Below are positions 11,868 through 23,364 of a stretch of DNA of 64,000 nt, one piece after another (position 1 is the first letter of the stretch; every line of letters starts with the position of its first letter). The DNA is from Trichobilharzia szidati (lineage: Eukaryota; Platyhelminthes; Trematoda; Strigeidida; Schistosomatidae), in contig OX235279.1 of assembly GCA_944472155.2 (NCBI GenBank), positions 53,727,564-53,791,563 on the forward strand, given 5' to 3'. A program made the position numbers and the translations under genes. The notes under the pieces are model-generated. The model did not search any database and had not been told where the DNA came from. It saw nothing but the letters and a program-made list of their open reading frames with translations.

Positions 11868-12128
11868 TCAAAGCATTGACCGAATAAAACTCAGAAACTC
11901 TTCATAATCCAACTTTCCATCACCATTTCTGTCATTCTGAATTATCCATTTCGAACAGACTGACATGGAAACAACATTCTTTCGACATTTTAAGAAGTCC
12001 TGCAATTTTTTAGTATCGATCCGGCCAGATTTATTTTTGTCCGCAGTTTTGAATGCTGAACGCATTTCTGCTTGACTAAAAATGGAAGACATAAGGGTTT
12101 CAAAAAGTATACGTTTTTCAGTGTTCAT
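11868..12128 (-). CDS. Small EF-hand calcium-binding protein
   Basis: An 86-residue single open frame, ATG at 12128-12126, stop TGA at 11870-11868. It has two EF-hands. The first loop, DKNKSGRIDTKK (about residues 30-41), has Lys where the 12th, bidentate position should be Glu or Asp, so it probably does not bind calcium well. The second loop, DRNGDGKLDYEE (about residues 66-77), is canonical. The size and spacing recall small trematode EF-hand proteins, such as the 8-kDa calcium-binding proteins and the EF-hand half of tegument-allergen-like proteins; here no dynein-light-chain domain follows. It would act as a small cytosolic or tegumental calcium sensor or buffer (inference). It has no intron within the frame. 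A further upstream exon cannot be excluded. Confidence 0.8.
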   Translation of the reverse strand: MNTEKRILFETLMSSIFSQAEMRSAFKTADKNKSGRIDTKKLQDFLKCRKNVVSMSVCSKWIIQNDRNGDGKLDYEEFLSFIRSML

Positions 12129-14329
12129 TCATTTATTAAAGTGTATGGATTGAATTCAAAGGCAATTAATACGCTGCAAGTTTTACGTTTTGATGTACTT
12201 TTTAAGTTTACATGTTTGAGTTTGAGCTCTTAGAATGAAGCAAGTGTCCATTTAGAAAATATTTGACCTGTTATTCAGCTAAATCAGAGAGAGAAAAGCA
12301 AAGGCACAGATTAAAGAAATCTATATAAATATATACGTATAGCTGTATTATGCGGAGTGGATAGACTGTCTGAGAAACATTCATCGATATCCAGAAAAAA
12401 AAATAGAGAATAAACGGGAAAATACAAGCGGGTTTCAAATTCTTCATAAAAAACGCAAAAAGAAACACAATATAAGCCATCCTGCTAGTGAACACAAACG
12501 AAAAGTCTATGAAACGTGAAATAGAGCTAACAAATATAGCTATAAATCAACGTCATAACTCAGTGTAAAAAGAAAGAATATCATCACACCGCAATAAGAC
12601 AATGCGATAAAAGAAAATTCCTAAAAATGGATCAAAATGACATTAACATCAAAGGCAACTGGATCGATTTACAAACATATCACTTATATTAAAGCATGGA
12701 ATGTTTCGTCAACACCACTAATAGAATAAACAGTTGACTATACACATGCACAAAAATGTTTTGTTATCTAGCCAAATTACGTATTACGCATTCACATTTC
12801 ACATTCCCAACTCTTGATATAAGCTATTTGACAAGTGAGTTTAAATCAATAAAACGGTTTTATCATGTCACACTAATGACGCTTGAATCAATACAAGATG
12901 AGCTAGTTGATTTTGCATCTAGTGTATAGTGTTAATAAGTCTGAAACAATGAGTTTTCTTATTGTGTTATAGATCCTTGTGTAGGGTTGTCGTTTCGACT
13001 GTTTATTAGCTAGTTTGTCATCCCACACAGTATTTGCTGAGTAGGATTGAAGCTTTTATCAAACTGGACAACATGGTATACCTGTTCATTGTAGGGTTTA
13101 CTCAATACGTCATATGAAACATTTCCCTTACATCTACATATGTATATTCTAGACGTATACTCTTTCTGCCCTTTTGTCACTCTCTGTCTTCCAGTATTTG
13201 AGGTAAATACTGCTATCACTAGGAGGTGGTTATTATTGTTGTTTGCATGCCTGTGATGATTAGGATTTCATAGAATTTGTGGATCAAATGGTGGTGAATC
13301 AGGTGAATCAGTGACATAAGATAACAAACAAATCAGCGTTGAACTTGGTTTCTGTGATGCTCTCTCAATATTCTGCAACCATCTCTCACACTCCTTTTCG
13401 GAATGCATGTCCCAGTATCATTGTGTCACTCTCCTCGTTTACTAGTGGAGACCAAGTAAATCTACTGGGGAGTTGTCGAACCTTCAGCATTTTTAGCCGG
13501 TACTTGTGTGCATATTCAGCGATCACAAGATTTCCTTTCATCAATGTAGTCACGGTGAGACAGCCTGATTCTCACGTTGGCAACACATTTGGAAACAAGT
13601 CTTAAATAATGGAAATTCGAAAGCACTGCTAAATAACTGAGCAAATATAGTCACATATTTTTTCCGTGACTCGAAGATTTCTGATAACTCGACAACACCT
13701 GGGTTGTATGTAGATAAGTCTGTTCTCCCTCTTCAATGTGAAATATTTGTTGACAGTTGCAAAAGCCCATAAGACAACCTTACTAAGCGTTTCAACTTCA
13801 TGTGGAATAAGGAAGTCTAGAGTGGAATGGTAAATGAAGAAATTTGGATGATGATTCTGCACTAGTAGGCGATCTGCATAAATAAACCTGAAATTCTCAT
13901 TGTATGGGAAGCAGTGTGCACTTGTCATTGTATTGGCCGATTCGATGTTCCATATTGGTTAGTAGTGACAAAATTGCTGTCATTTTCACCCTTTCAGTAC
14001 AACGTCTTAATCAATTTTGTCGAAGAACTCGGTGAAGCAGCATAGCCAGAATTCATCAGATAACGTATTCTGCATTCCACTCCAACTATCTAATATCATA
14101 GTAGAAAAATGCTCGACAGATTACCTGCAAGATATCTGTTGTATGAATTTCATTTTACGTTAAATTCACGAATATTTATTTATACCTAATTGAGTATCCT
14201 ATTTTGACTGTCAGTTTAGACTCTTTTTCTCCCTTGTTAGTGATTCATTTTTTTCGTTTAAATTATTTTTAGCTAATTAGTCGTATGTTCCTGATATATT
14301 ATTGCTTTTATATTTCTCTTCTGAAATGA
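12129..14329. other. No gene recognised
   Basis: Open frames at 12271-12495 (-), 13010-13219 (-), 13339-13605 (+) and 13629-13928 (-) have no motif I recognise. The composition at 13330-13620 is less AT-rich than its surroundings and might be old repeat sequence, but I cannot assign it. Confidence 0.4.
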
Positions 14330-14900
14330 ATTCAGGGTGTTTGTGTCGATTTTTCAGAGATGTGAAATGAAAACAGTCGAAATAATTATGTCTGCGAGAA
14401 TTAGCACTGCTAGTTAGATCTGCCTAACTGATATTTCGAATGTAATGTGTACATAATTTCGCTTTTTGGAGGTATCTGATTTCAAATAAAGATACCTTTA
14501 TCAGGTGTCTCGTCTTCTAATTTTACTTTTTGTGTCGCCTTCAGATTCAGTAGTGTACCTTGAACCTTTGAAATTTTGTTTCAACGCATTCCCCACTTTT
14601 GGCTCTACTTTTTCTTTGATTCGCTACGCGTCTCTGTGTACTTGGTTTGGTCCCTTGTTGTGCTGTCGTTCAACGCACTCTTCGAGCTTACCACCCAGTC
14701 GAGGCATCAGTTTATTTGTATATCTTTATTTTTCAAAACTGATATTTCATTTGCTTAAAATACAACTCTGTTTCAGACAGATTGCCCGTCTCAAGTTTTT
14801 TTACTTTGATTTCGTTTGTCAGCACTTAAACGCTATGTAGAATACTGATAAGTTTATTAAGCAGTGAAGTTTTTAGTAAGTGCGGTTATTTGAGGTCTAT
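14330..14900 (+). repeat. Probable 5' LTR region of the gypsy-type element
   Basis: It contains the block shared with 1-150 (14453-14603), including the AATAAA signal. It lies upstream of gag-pol-like coding remnants in the same orientation. The exact LTR ends and primer-binding site were not identified. Confidence 0.45.
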
Positions 14901-14931
14901 TTTAAGTTTAATCTAACACTTACAATTTCAT

Positions 14932-15455
14932 GCCGGCTTGTTTCTTCTTGCGGTAGTTCGAGGCCGTTGGTGATTTGACGGACTCACTTATTCTACGGTG
15001 AAGTCGAATGTACTTTAGGCGACGCTGAGAGGTCGAGGAAATCCAGCGTACAACAGCATGGAGTAGTTACGAGAGAAGGTAACCTGGAAGGTATTGTTTG
15101 GTCGATTGGTGCCAGAGTTCAACAACTCGTTGGATAGGCATCTGGCGATGCAGCCGTTCCGAGCCGCATTCTGGGAACGGACAGATAACCGCTTGTATTG
15201 GCAGTGAATATGACGGATCTACTACGTCGCCCACTCCCCGCATCGGATGAGGGGTTGGAGTCGCTGTTGATGTCGAAGTTCATCGAGAGCCTACCAGACC
15301 ACATTTCTCAGAATCCACAACAGATTAACGCTGCACAATCCATGAACATCGGTGACCAAATAGCTGTTGACCATGTGCCGGTAGTTAATTCCCCAGAATT
15401 ATTGGCCACAGCATTCATCACTGAACACTGGATGCTGACCCTCACTGTTGCGTAG
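14932..15455 (+). pseudogene. Gypsy-type retrotransposon, 5' coding remnant (gag-like)
   Basis: A short open frame at 15198-15455 contains LLRRPLPASDEGLESLLMSK followed by FIESLPDHI, which resembles the 'L-x-x-F-x-x-GLP' part of Ty3/gypsy Gag. The preceding bases (14932-15197) have stops in all frames. GC content is higher here than in the flanks, as in the rest of the element. The gag call rests on weak motif resemblance and on position. Confidence 0.45.
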
Positions 15456-15587
15456 ATCAGGAGTAGTACAATTATCAGAACACAAGGATTTAGCTAAGGT
15501 TAGAATGATTGATCCCACGAAGATAAGTAATGTAGAGAAAAACTCAGCAATAGCACTGTATGCATTAACACACAATAGGGTGGGACC
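15451..15587 (+). mobile_element. Fragment of a GIY-YIG (PLE-type) coding tail inside the gypsy element
   Basis: In one frame this reads RSGVVQLSEHKDLAKVRM, then ISNVEKNSAIALYALTHN. The same residues, with few changes, occur at 32364-32735 on the minus strand (LSEHKNLAKVRMVDPEKISN, SAIAMHALTHN). It starts within the last codons of the gag-like frame and ends where gypsy reverse transcriptase sequence begins. The protease and the first part of the reverse transcriptase are missing at this point. Confidence 0.75.
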
Positions 15588-16725
15588 TTCGGTAGATCCC
15601 GATGAAACACAGCGCCAGGGGTAAGACGGCGTTCATAGTGCGTCAGACACAGTATCGGTTTGAATGCATGCTATTTGGACTGGCAGGTGCGCCGTTTGCC
15701 TTCAGACGACTGACGACCTTTTTATTTAGAAACCTGAAGAATTTGAAGTTGCACTCTAATGATCTCGTCATCTACAGCTAAAACGAAGGCGACCATATGA
15801 ACTATGTTAAAGCTGTGTTAAAAGACATTGAAGAGTTTGGACTGCGCATCGACGAGACAAAATCTGAAATAGCCAGGCAGAGTGTCACTCTGTTGGGTCA
15901 TAAAGTAGTCAACAGTGAGATAAGACCGCTTCCGGAGAAAATCTTGTCGATAAAGATCATTGCTACCCCGAATTCCAAGAGGAAGCTGAGGCAGTTCCTG
16001 CGGAGAGTAGCGTTTTTTAGTCTGTTTGTGAAGAACTTCAGCGAGATAACAGCCCCTCTAGACAGTATGTTGGGTGAGTCAAAAATTGTTTGGTCGGAAG
16101 ACTCGCAGAAGACATTCGACAACATTAAACGGCTTTTAGAACATAAGAAAATGATGCAAAAACTACCTGAACCCAGTAAACAGTTCACAGTGTGCAGAGA
16201 TGTGGCTGACTACCACACAGGTGCAGTACTTAAAGAGGGTGAAGTAGTTGTCGAATACGCCAGTTGCCTTTTAACACACACAGAACGGAAGTGTTCAACG
16301 ATGGAGAAAGAATGTTTAGCGGTAGTGTGGGCAGCAGAAAAATTTAGACCGTATTTACGTAGCTTACATCTGCACATTGAAACTGAATACAAGTCGCTAC
16401 AGTTTCTGTGGACGATGACAGACCCATGTGGGAAATTGTCGTGGTGGATATTGTGCCTGCAGGAGTACGAATTTATGATCTTATACATCCCTGGCAAAGA
16501 AATTTTCTGGTGGAATTTCTATCTAGATCAAAAGATGAAGCTGAGTTGCCGGAGATTGTTTACGGATTTCATGCATCAGAACAATGGCCAATAAGACTTG
16601 CCCGCCGTCAGAAACCCGACCGTAATCTGGAGACAGTCTTACAGGTTATCATCAACAGAACAGAAGTGAATCAGCATACGGTGAGTAAGTATCCGACTAC
16701 ACCACTCAGTAGGATCGATTAAGGG
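15588..16725 (+). pseudogene. Gypsy-type reverse transcriptase and RNase H, decayed
   Basis: The frame starts in the middle of RT (KTAFIVRQTQYRFECMLFGL, GAPFAFRRL), with a stop near the expected YxDD (LVIYS then stop). It continues from 15797 as one 265-residue frame: LLGHKVV, the connection (FFSLFVKNFSEITAPL), then RNase H with TGAVLKEGE, YASCLLTHTERKCSTMEKEC, VVWAAEKFRPYL and EYEFMILYIPGKE. The order and motifs are those of Ty3/gypsy Pol. RT catalytic aspartates are absent, so it cannot work. Confidence 0.85.
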
Positions 16726-17335
16726 TAAACGCCTACGGGACTCTGACTTGGATGAAGAACGATGGAAGTTGGTTGGCCGTAATACCTCAGTCTCTACGCC
16801 ATGAGATGATGTCACCAGTTAGCACACATAGGAGTAGCCAGAACAACTGACCGCTTGAGACAAAGGATTTGCTGGCCAGGCATGAGAGAAGATGTCGCAA
16901 AATATGCACTTAGATATCCGCAGTGCCAGTAGATCAAAGGAAATCCGTGCATACGACCGACTCTGCAGTCAATCCCATTTAGAGGCAGTAGATGGTTTGT
17001 GGTTCGTAGATGTGATGGGTCCGTTTCCGCAGAAATCTAGTGGCATTCAGTACCTCTTGGTGATGATGGAACACGCTAAAAGGTGGGCAGACGCCATCGT
17101 GATCCCTAATCAACGCGCGAGAACCTTGACTGATGCAGTAGTTCTACGTGTCATCGCAGACCACGGTGTATCAAAGATTGTGTTGACAGATGAGGGGCCT
17201 TGTTTTGAAAGTGGAGAGTTCACTTCGCGTTTGCAACAGCTTGGTATCAAGAAGATCAGAACAACACCATATCATCCACAAACAAATGATCTGACAGGAA
17301 GAAATAATCTCACGCTGAAGGAGTGGCTGGCCTAG
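16726..17335 (+). pseudogene. Gypsy-type integrase, decayed
   Basis: The zinc-binding region (HQLAHIGVARTTDRLRQRI, then WPGMREDVAKY) has lost one Cys (RYPQC) and runs into a stop. The 147-residue frame at 16892-17335 holds the catalytic core: LWFVDVMGPFP (first Asp), IVLTDEGPCFESGEF (second Asp), TPYHPQTN. The usual catalytic Glu after this motif is replaced (LTGRNNLTLKEWL). Nothing resembling a 3' LTR follows, so the element is cut here. Confidence 0.85.
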
Positions 17336-17479
17336 AGGGGAGGTAACTAATTGCGAACCGCCTGGAGGCTTGCTTAAACCACAGGGCTACCGGGACTGTT
17401 TTTCGCTGAAATGCTTAATTTTATCTGGGTTTATCAGTGTTTTAATATTCCCGTTAGATCGAATGGCTCGTACACGAAA

Positions 17480-18640
17480 CTGCGCTCTGATTTCACTTGC
17501 TGAGTGGGGACAAAGACTTGCGGCGCATTTTCGCGCGTAGTATGGGTTATCGTGTTCATGCTAATCGAGGGGTTATAAGCGTCTATTTTCGCGAAAATGG
17601 GATATATTTAGCTAGTTTTTGGCTTCTGTGATTGGAGGAAACGATATTTTACCATGCTGTATTCGTAGTTATGCTTAAAAGTTTCTTGACATCCTAGATG
17701 AGTCGTAACGAAGAAAGATATGCTCCTGATGTCACTATAGATAGAAATGACTTTAATTTTTGTTTGGGAGCCTTAAAAGTTGGACATTTGTGAGTGGTCT
17801 TTGATTTTCGGGTTGGAGGTTGACTACAGGCATTGGCTGATGACATAGCAGTTATGCTATGTGATTCAGGCTTTCGATAGAGAATAGGCCCACAGACATG
17901 AGACAGATATCCCTTCTGGGGGCTCAAGCACTTTTTTAATTCATGATAGATAAAATCGCTCGCAACACATCGAAGAAACTATATGATAAATGAGACAAGC
18001 GGCTGAATTTTGCTGAGGTTATCTACATTTTGATGAACTACATCCTCGAATATTTTCAGCCAAATGTGTATGAAATGTGTAATACTAGTGGAATTTACAT
18101 TATCACATGGATTTTGATAGACTGTAACTGCTTACTGAATCATATGGCATCAGTTTACCTTGATATCAGTGTGGATTGGGCAAGAAGAATACTATGGATT
18201 GTCCTTCTGAAACGTAACACTGCCTACTAACAGTATTAGTTTTCTGTCGAAAAATAGCTTGCAGACGCATTCTACTACTGGTACACCTGTAACGTAATTC
18301 ATATCAGTCCCAGTAGCCATTCATTTTCTGATCGCCAAGATATTCTGAGATCTTTCAGGAATTATCTGTGGGTATGAAGGATATGGAAATTGCACTTATG
18401 ACTCATATTTTTAACCATTTATTATAGGGACTTTGCGATGTTTACGTTTAAATGCTTAAAATGTGCAGTTACTGCGTGCTATTATCCGTGAAGGGGCAGT
18501 TGATTAAAATGAACACGAGATCAAGCTTCCTATCAAGTTAGTAGAAATCCTGATAATTGCTTCAGTTTCCATAATAACTACATTTTAGATGTGTGAAACA
18601 TCTCTCAAACTTCAGAATGATGCCAAAACATGAATTCTTA
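17480..18640 (+). repeat. Unrecognised noncoding repeat, copy 1
   Basis: It aligns along its length with 19430-20845. Shared strings include TAGGCTTCTGTG-like at 17615, GACTACAGGCA, AATGAGACAAGC, AAGATATTCTGAGATC and TATGAAGGATATGGAA. Similarity looks like roughly 75-80% by eye with small indels. No reading frame is conserved between the copies and no known element motif is present. Confidence 0.8.
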
Positions 18641-18814
18641 ATTTGCTTAGTGCTACACTCGACAAGAGGGACAATGTATGTGATAGTGAGAATCACAGAA
18701 TGCTTTCATGACTACAGAATGAGAAAGGGGAATGAACGTTTGTCAGAAAAGATAGGCAAATATGAAGTGTTCAACTTTTATATTACTCTCTTCTAACTGC
18801 AACGGATTCAAAAA
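18641..18814. other. Short unassigned stretch between repeat copy 1 and the SINE
   Basis: Nothing recognised. Confidence 0.4.
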
Positions 18815-19027
18815 TACACTTTATTAATTTTTTTAAATTTTTTTATTTTTGATTTACAGCTTGATTCCACACCGTATTTTCAGTACAAGTATGGAATTTT
18901 CAGCATGGATATCGGTAGCCCAAATTTCTTAGGCCGACCATAGATATCAGGTGTGCGTCGGCAGGGGATCGAACCCCGGACCATGTACATGGTCGGCGAG
19001 AGTCGTAACCTCTGTGCCACCGACGCA
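18815..19027 (-). mobile_element. SMalpha-type tRNA-like SINE, subfamily A
   Basis: On the minus strand from 19027: head TGCGTCGGTGGCACAGAGGT with an A-box-like start, GACCATGTACATGGTC hairpin, a B box (GGTTCGATCCC) and CCGACGCA pairing with the first bases. Body A follows (ATCTATGGTCGGCC, CCGATATCCATGCTGAAAAT, ATACGGTGTGGAATCAAGC) and then an A-rich end (T-rich on the plus strand, 18820-18855). Confidence 0.9.
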
Positions 19028-19429
19028 CTTATTTTCAGAAGTCCGGTGACATCAGTCAATCTGATCACAGCAATTCAACACCGCCAAATTAATTAACACA
19101 AGCAGTTCTGTACAGATATTTGCTTGTTTCTATTTTGCATTAAATATACCTCGCATAGTACTTTCAGTGATTTTCTTATTCGTTTTGAGTGAAACTGTCA
19201 TTGTAACGGGATGAAGGCTAAAATAATCAGAGAGACCTGAGAAAGTAATTGGTGCTATAACTCAATGTAGGTGAAATAGTGCTATTGTAACAAAATAAAA
19301 ACTGTTATACATAGAGTGTTTGACACCGCCCAGCGGTCCATTCTGTGGAACAAGAAGCACGACCTTCTATCAGGACTCAACATCAGAGATGACAAATAGG
19401 CTGTTTGTTTGTGAGGGCTTGGTCCACGT
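19028..19429. other. No gene recognised
   Basis: Sequence between SINE and repeat copy 2. Nothing seen. Confidence 0.4.
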
Positions 19430-20845
19430 ACTCTGATTTCTGCTATTGTACAAAATGGGTCAGGATAAACGCTATCGTGATATATTTTCGCGCACTGTGT
19501 GGGTTTTCACGTTCACGCCTATGGAGGCGTTACAATCGCTCAGTTTTGTGAAAATAGATTATATTTGACTAGTTTTAGGCTTCTGTGGCCGTTAAAAGCA
19601 ATATTTTCCTGTATTGTGTTCGTATCGTTGGGTAAAATTGTTTTGATATCTCAGACGATTTATGCGTCGGTGGCACAGTGGTTAGGACTCTCGCCGACCA
19701 TGCACATGGTCCGAGGTTCGATCCCCTGCCGACGCACACCCGATATCTATGGTTGGCCTGTAAAATTTGGGCTACCGATATCCATGCTGAAAATTCCATA
19801 CTTGTACTGAAAATACGGTGTGGCATCAAGCTGTAACCAAAAATAAAATATAAAAAATACTAAAAAAATATCATACTTCATAAGAAATTTCACATAGAAA
19901 GACTATTACTTGCGTTTTAGAGCCTGAAAGCTTCGTTACTTTCGAGTTGTTTTAGGTCTTTACTTTTAGTAAATTGACTACAGGCAATGGTTGTTGTCAT
20001 AGCTGTTATTCTATGAGAATCGGGCATTTGAAAGAGAAATAGCCCACAGACATAAGTTAGATGTACGTTTTGAGGATGTTAAACACTTTTATTATCATCC
20101 GTGATGATTGAAATATTCCATAACACATAGAAGAGATCATGCGATGAATGAGACAAGCTGCTGGATTTCCCGGTGATTATATCCATTTCGATGAAGTTCC
20201 TAGTTAAAATTGCTCAGGTGAAGATGTGATTCTAGTTTAATTTACATTGTCGCATGGAATTTCGGGAGACCGTAATTGCTCAATGCATAACATGGCATCA
20301 GATTATGTTGATATCAGTGTGCATTGGCGCAAGAAGAATAGTATAGATGGTCCTTCTAAAATGTCAAAAATTAGTGTCAGCTTTCTGTCGAATAGTAGCT
20401 AGCACCTGTGTCCTACAACTACTACACCTGTTACTTAAGTTATATCAGTCTTAATAATTATTCGTTTTCAGATCACTAAGATATTCTGAGATCCTTAATG
20501 AATTACTTGTGGCTATGAAGGATATGGAAGGTGCACTTATGGCTCATAACTTTAAAGCGTTTATCATTAAACAAGTTATCTGTAGGGATTTTGTGTTGTT
20601 CCGGTTACAGTGCTTGGCTGTATGTAGTTACTGCATGCTATTGTGCGTGAAGGGACGGTTGGTGAAAATGAAGAAAGAATAAAGTTTCCTATAAACTCAC
20701 TATGAATACTGCAAACTGTTGATAAGAAACTGCATCAAAGGAAAAAATTCTGAACAGCTAGAAAATATTACAGCAGTTTCGATGATTATTACCTTTTACA
20801 CTTGTAAATCATCTTTCCAAAGTTCAGAATGACGGCAAAACATCA
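19430..20845 (+). repeat. Unrecognised noncoding repeat, copy 2 (interrupted by a SINE)
   Basis: Direct-repeat partner of 17480-18640. The offset between matching points is about 1.96 kb before the SINE at 19663 and about 2.16 kb after it, as expected if the SINE was inserted after the two copies arose. It has additional sequence near 20690-20790 that copy 1 lacks. Confidence 0.8.
19663..19870 (+). mobile_element. SMalpha-type tRNA-like SINE, subfamily A
   Basis: Head from TGCGTCGGTGGCACAGTGGT; B box GGTTCGATCCC at about 19716; closing CCGACGCA. Body A includes CATGCTGAAAATTCCATACT and ATACGGTGTGGCATCAAGC, ending in AAAATAAAATATAAAAAA. It is inserted in repeat copy 2. Confidence 0.92.
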
Positions 20846-21940
20846 AGGCTACCCCGTAGGTCCTACAGAAATTCGTGAGAGATCTTACATGTCAGGTTGT
20901 CTTACGAATCCTAAACTTTCAGATCTTTCAATTTACTTGTCACTGAAATATCACTTATCTACTACACCATAGTCTTTTTATTTACGCACTATTGCACTCG
21001 ATTTTATCTTAACTGGATAGGCCTTTATTAAAGCTGAGACTTACTCTTTGTGCCTATTGGTTGCTTGCTTTGATTGGAAACACGACAAGACCTGTGTTTG
21101 AACAAAGCTGTATTTTTATCTAACACGTCGTAATTTCCATGCTAACACCGATATGGTTAGTATTAAACATTGTAAAGGTATACTACCATTCCAAGGACTC
21201 TATAGCCACTTGCCGTATACATCTTGTAGGTGGACTTTCAATGACTCATTATCGATAATTGTATTTTATGCCATTTTGCAGTTTCTCAGGACGTTGTTGT
21301 CCTCCTGAAATGGCTTTCAATCACGTGAGGGCATAGCTCTTACCCAAATATAGTGTTCACTGCGAAGGGTTTACAGTTTAACATAACGATAACCTGTTCT
21401 AATTGATTGTACAGTTATTGAACAATTTAAACTTCTGAAAAAAACATCAGTTTATGATACTTCGGGATTTGGTTTGGTTCCGTATTAGTAAACTTACCGC
21501 CGGTTACGGACCACCGTAGGGTAAGTCGGGATGTACAATTTTTGGGGTCAACCCTTTCTAGCCCCCTCTCTCCAGGGTGGAGAGACAGCACAGCTGGTAT
21601 ACTGGTCATCTGAGGGAAACACCTCACTGCTGTTACGTCCCTGTTCCCCAGCAGTACGACTTCGCCCACAGACCCCCAGCATACTATAAAAAGATTCTTA
21701 CACTATGCCGGTAACTGCTTTTAGTCTAATCGCTATCCTAACAACCTTCCTTGTATGGTAGGACCTGCAGGAACGATAGTTCCAGCCAGTGTAGCTTGTT
21801 AGGTCATTGCGATATCCAAGCTCGACCATCACGTCAAGGTAGCAGCTATAAGTCGGGAAAGAAGGAATGCTAGTTGCTGCAGGAGTGTTACCTCAAGAGT
21901 ATGACGTATAGAAGCGTTAAACTCAGAATATAATTGGAGA
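20846..21940. other. No gene recognised; GC-richer block at about 21470-21680 may be repeat
   Basis: The block around 21470-21680 has C-rich strings (TAGCCCCCTCTCTCCAGGGT) unlike the AT-rich flanks and may be the body of the LINE whose tail follows. No domain is recognised on either strand. Confidence 0.35.
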
Positions 21941-22038
21941 AACTGTGGAAATCTGGGGAGAAATAAGGAAATGTGCTGAAAATTCCACACTGTACCACTA
22001 GTACTGTTTCTGGAATAAAGCAAATTATTATTATTAAA
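21941..22038 (+). mobile_element. 3' tail of a CR1-like LINE with ATT-repeat end
   Basis: It contains GTGCTGAAAATTCCACACTG, then CTGGAATAAAG and (ATT)n. The same tail occurs at 49340-49410 (+) and in reverse at 23365-23425. Confidence 0.75.
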
Positions 22039-22339
22039 AATTATTGGGACATCAATCTATAATGAGGATAAGAAAGGTTCCCTAGTCGGAGACTAGTGAG
22101 CAACCATTGTTGAGTCTGGAACAATATGATTGTGCAGTTCTTTCTTAGATGTTAAAAATGGAAACATTGTGCATAACTTCTGTTTAAAACGATTCTTGGT
22201 ATGATATACATAGCCTCGGAGTATAATCTAAAATACAGTGTGCAGCCTGACTTAGCGTTACAGCACACTTTGAATTGTCGTTATTATACTAGGTCGTCGG
22301 AGGCCATAGGTAGGATGCCTTGTGGGCAGGTTTCGCGCT

Positions 22340-22900
22340 AGATGGCACTTGTTAACATTAGGTGCCCGTGTAAAATTCCAAGAGGCAAGCTGTGTCATGG
22401 TGGTCAGAAACGATCAAGCATGTACAAAATTTGTTCAAGCTATTCCACAAATCATGGAGACAATGAGTCGCTAATTACTTCCAGCCCCATTTTCTGGAGG
22501 AGAATGTTATGCTGATCAGCATCAAATGCCTACGCCAAATCAAAGAATACAGTATTATCTGTGATATTCACAACGTAGCTTCATGTGGAGTCGGTCCATG
22601 CTAAACACGATTTATGGCGTAGGACTTGTGTCTCCTGAAACACTAATATTCTTTATGTAGTGTGTTATCCTAGCCAATGCTTTTTCTGATATGGTAGTTA
22701 CCTAGGCCCCACAGTGTCCTTATCACAAACTGGAGTAGTGCTATCAAAACACAACTCATCGTATTTTTCCGATATATCAGCTTTAATAAAGGAGTAAGGG
22801 CAGCCGTCCTCCTCTCCTTAAGCAAACGTATTGAGTGTATAGTGTATTGGAATAGTTCGTCTAAAGGCTACCTAGAATAGATGTAGAACTGATGGTTGAA
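22340..22900 (-). pseudogene. Decayed non-LTR reverse transcriptase fragment
   Basis: On the minus strand near 22490-22560 the translation reads VFFDLA, stop, AFDADQHNILLQKMGLE. This resembles the F-x-D-(L/F)-x-K-AFD-x-V-x-H-x-x-LL-x-K motif of LINE reverse transcriptases. The neighbouring sequence has many stops and frame changes. The ends are rough. Confidence 0.5.
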
Positions 22901-23364
22901 TAACGTCACAACCTGTGAACTTTCCTGGTTTGAGTTGTAAGGATTAATGTGGCGAAAATACCTCCAGTTTTTCCCTAATGATTAATATAAACAACTTTTT
23001 GGTTTTTAATTGGTTAAACACTTTACTGTCCAACTGCTTGTCATGACTGAATTGAATGTTTCACCGATTTTTATAACAGCCGGTCCGGCTGGGTTTCTTC
23101 AGCTTCATGCTTCCCTCTTGATGACACTTGCTACAAACTTCTTCTCAAGATTTACTAGAAGTGATCTTCTGTGGCCCCGAATTCTTGTGTTGCATTGGCT
23201 CCCTAGTCATGCGTAAGACTCACGCTTCGTCTGCATCCCGGGGGGTCTCCATTTGTACAGGGCTTTCCATTCGGCCTCCAGCATACTCCGCATGTCTTGC
23301 CCTGACCACGATGACTGCTTTCAGAGCCAGTATTTAAAGTAGCTGCGCAAATATTTCCTGATAA

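Noticed and set aside
13339..13605. Plus-strand 88-codon frame in a GC-richer patch
   Set aside because: No motif on either strand. It may be old repeat but cannot be assigned.
15119..15304. Minus-strand frame opposite the gag-like region
   Set aside because: It is a shadow of the gypsy coding strand, as are 15898-16188 and 16210-16497.
19663..19740. Functional tRNA gene
   Set aside because: The A and B boxes and a closing stem are present, but the anticodon arm is a perfect GACCAT/ATGGTC hairpin with a 4-base loop, and a SINE body follows.
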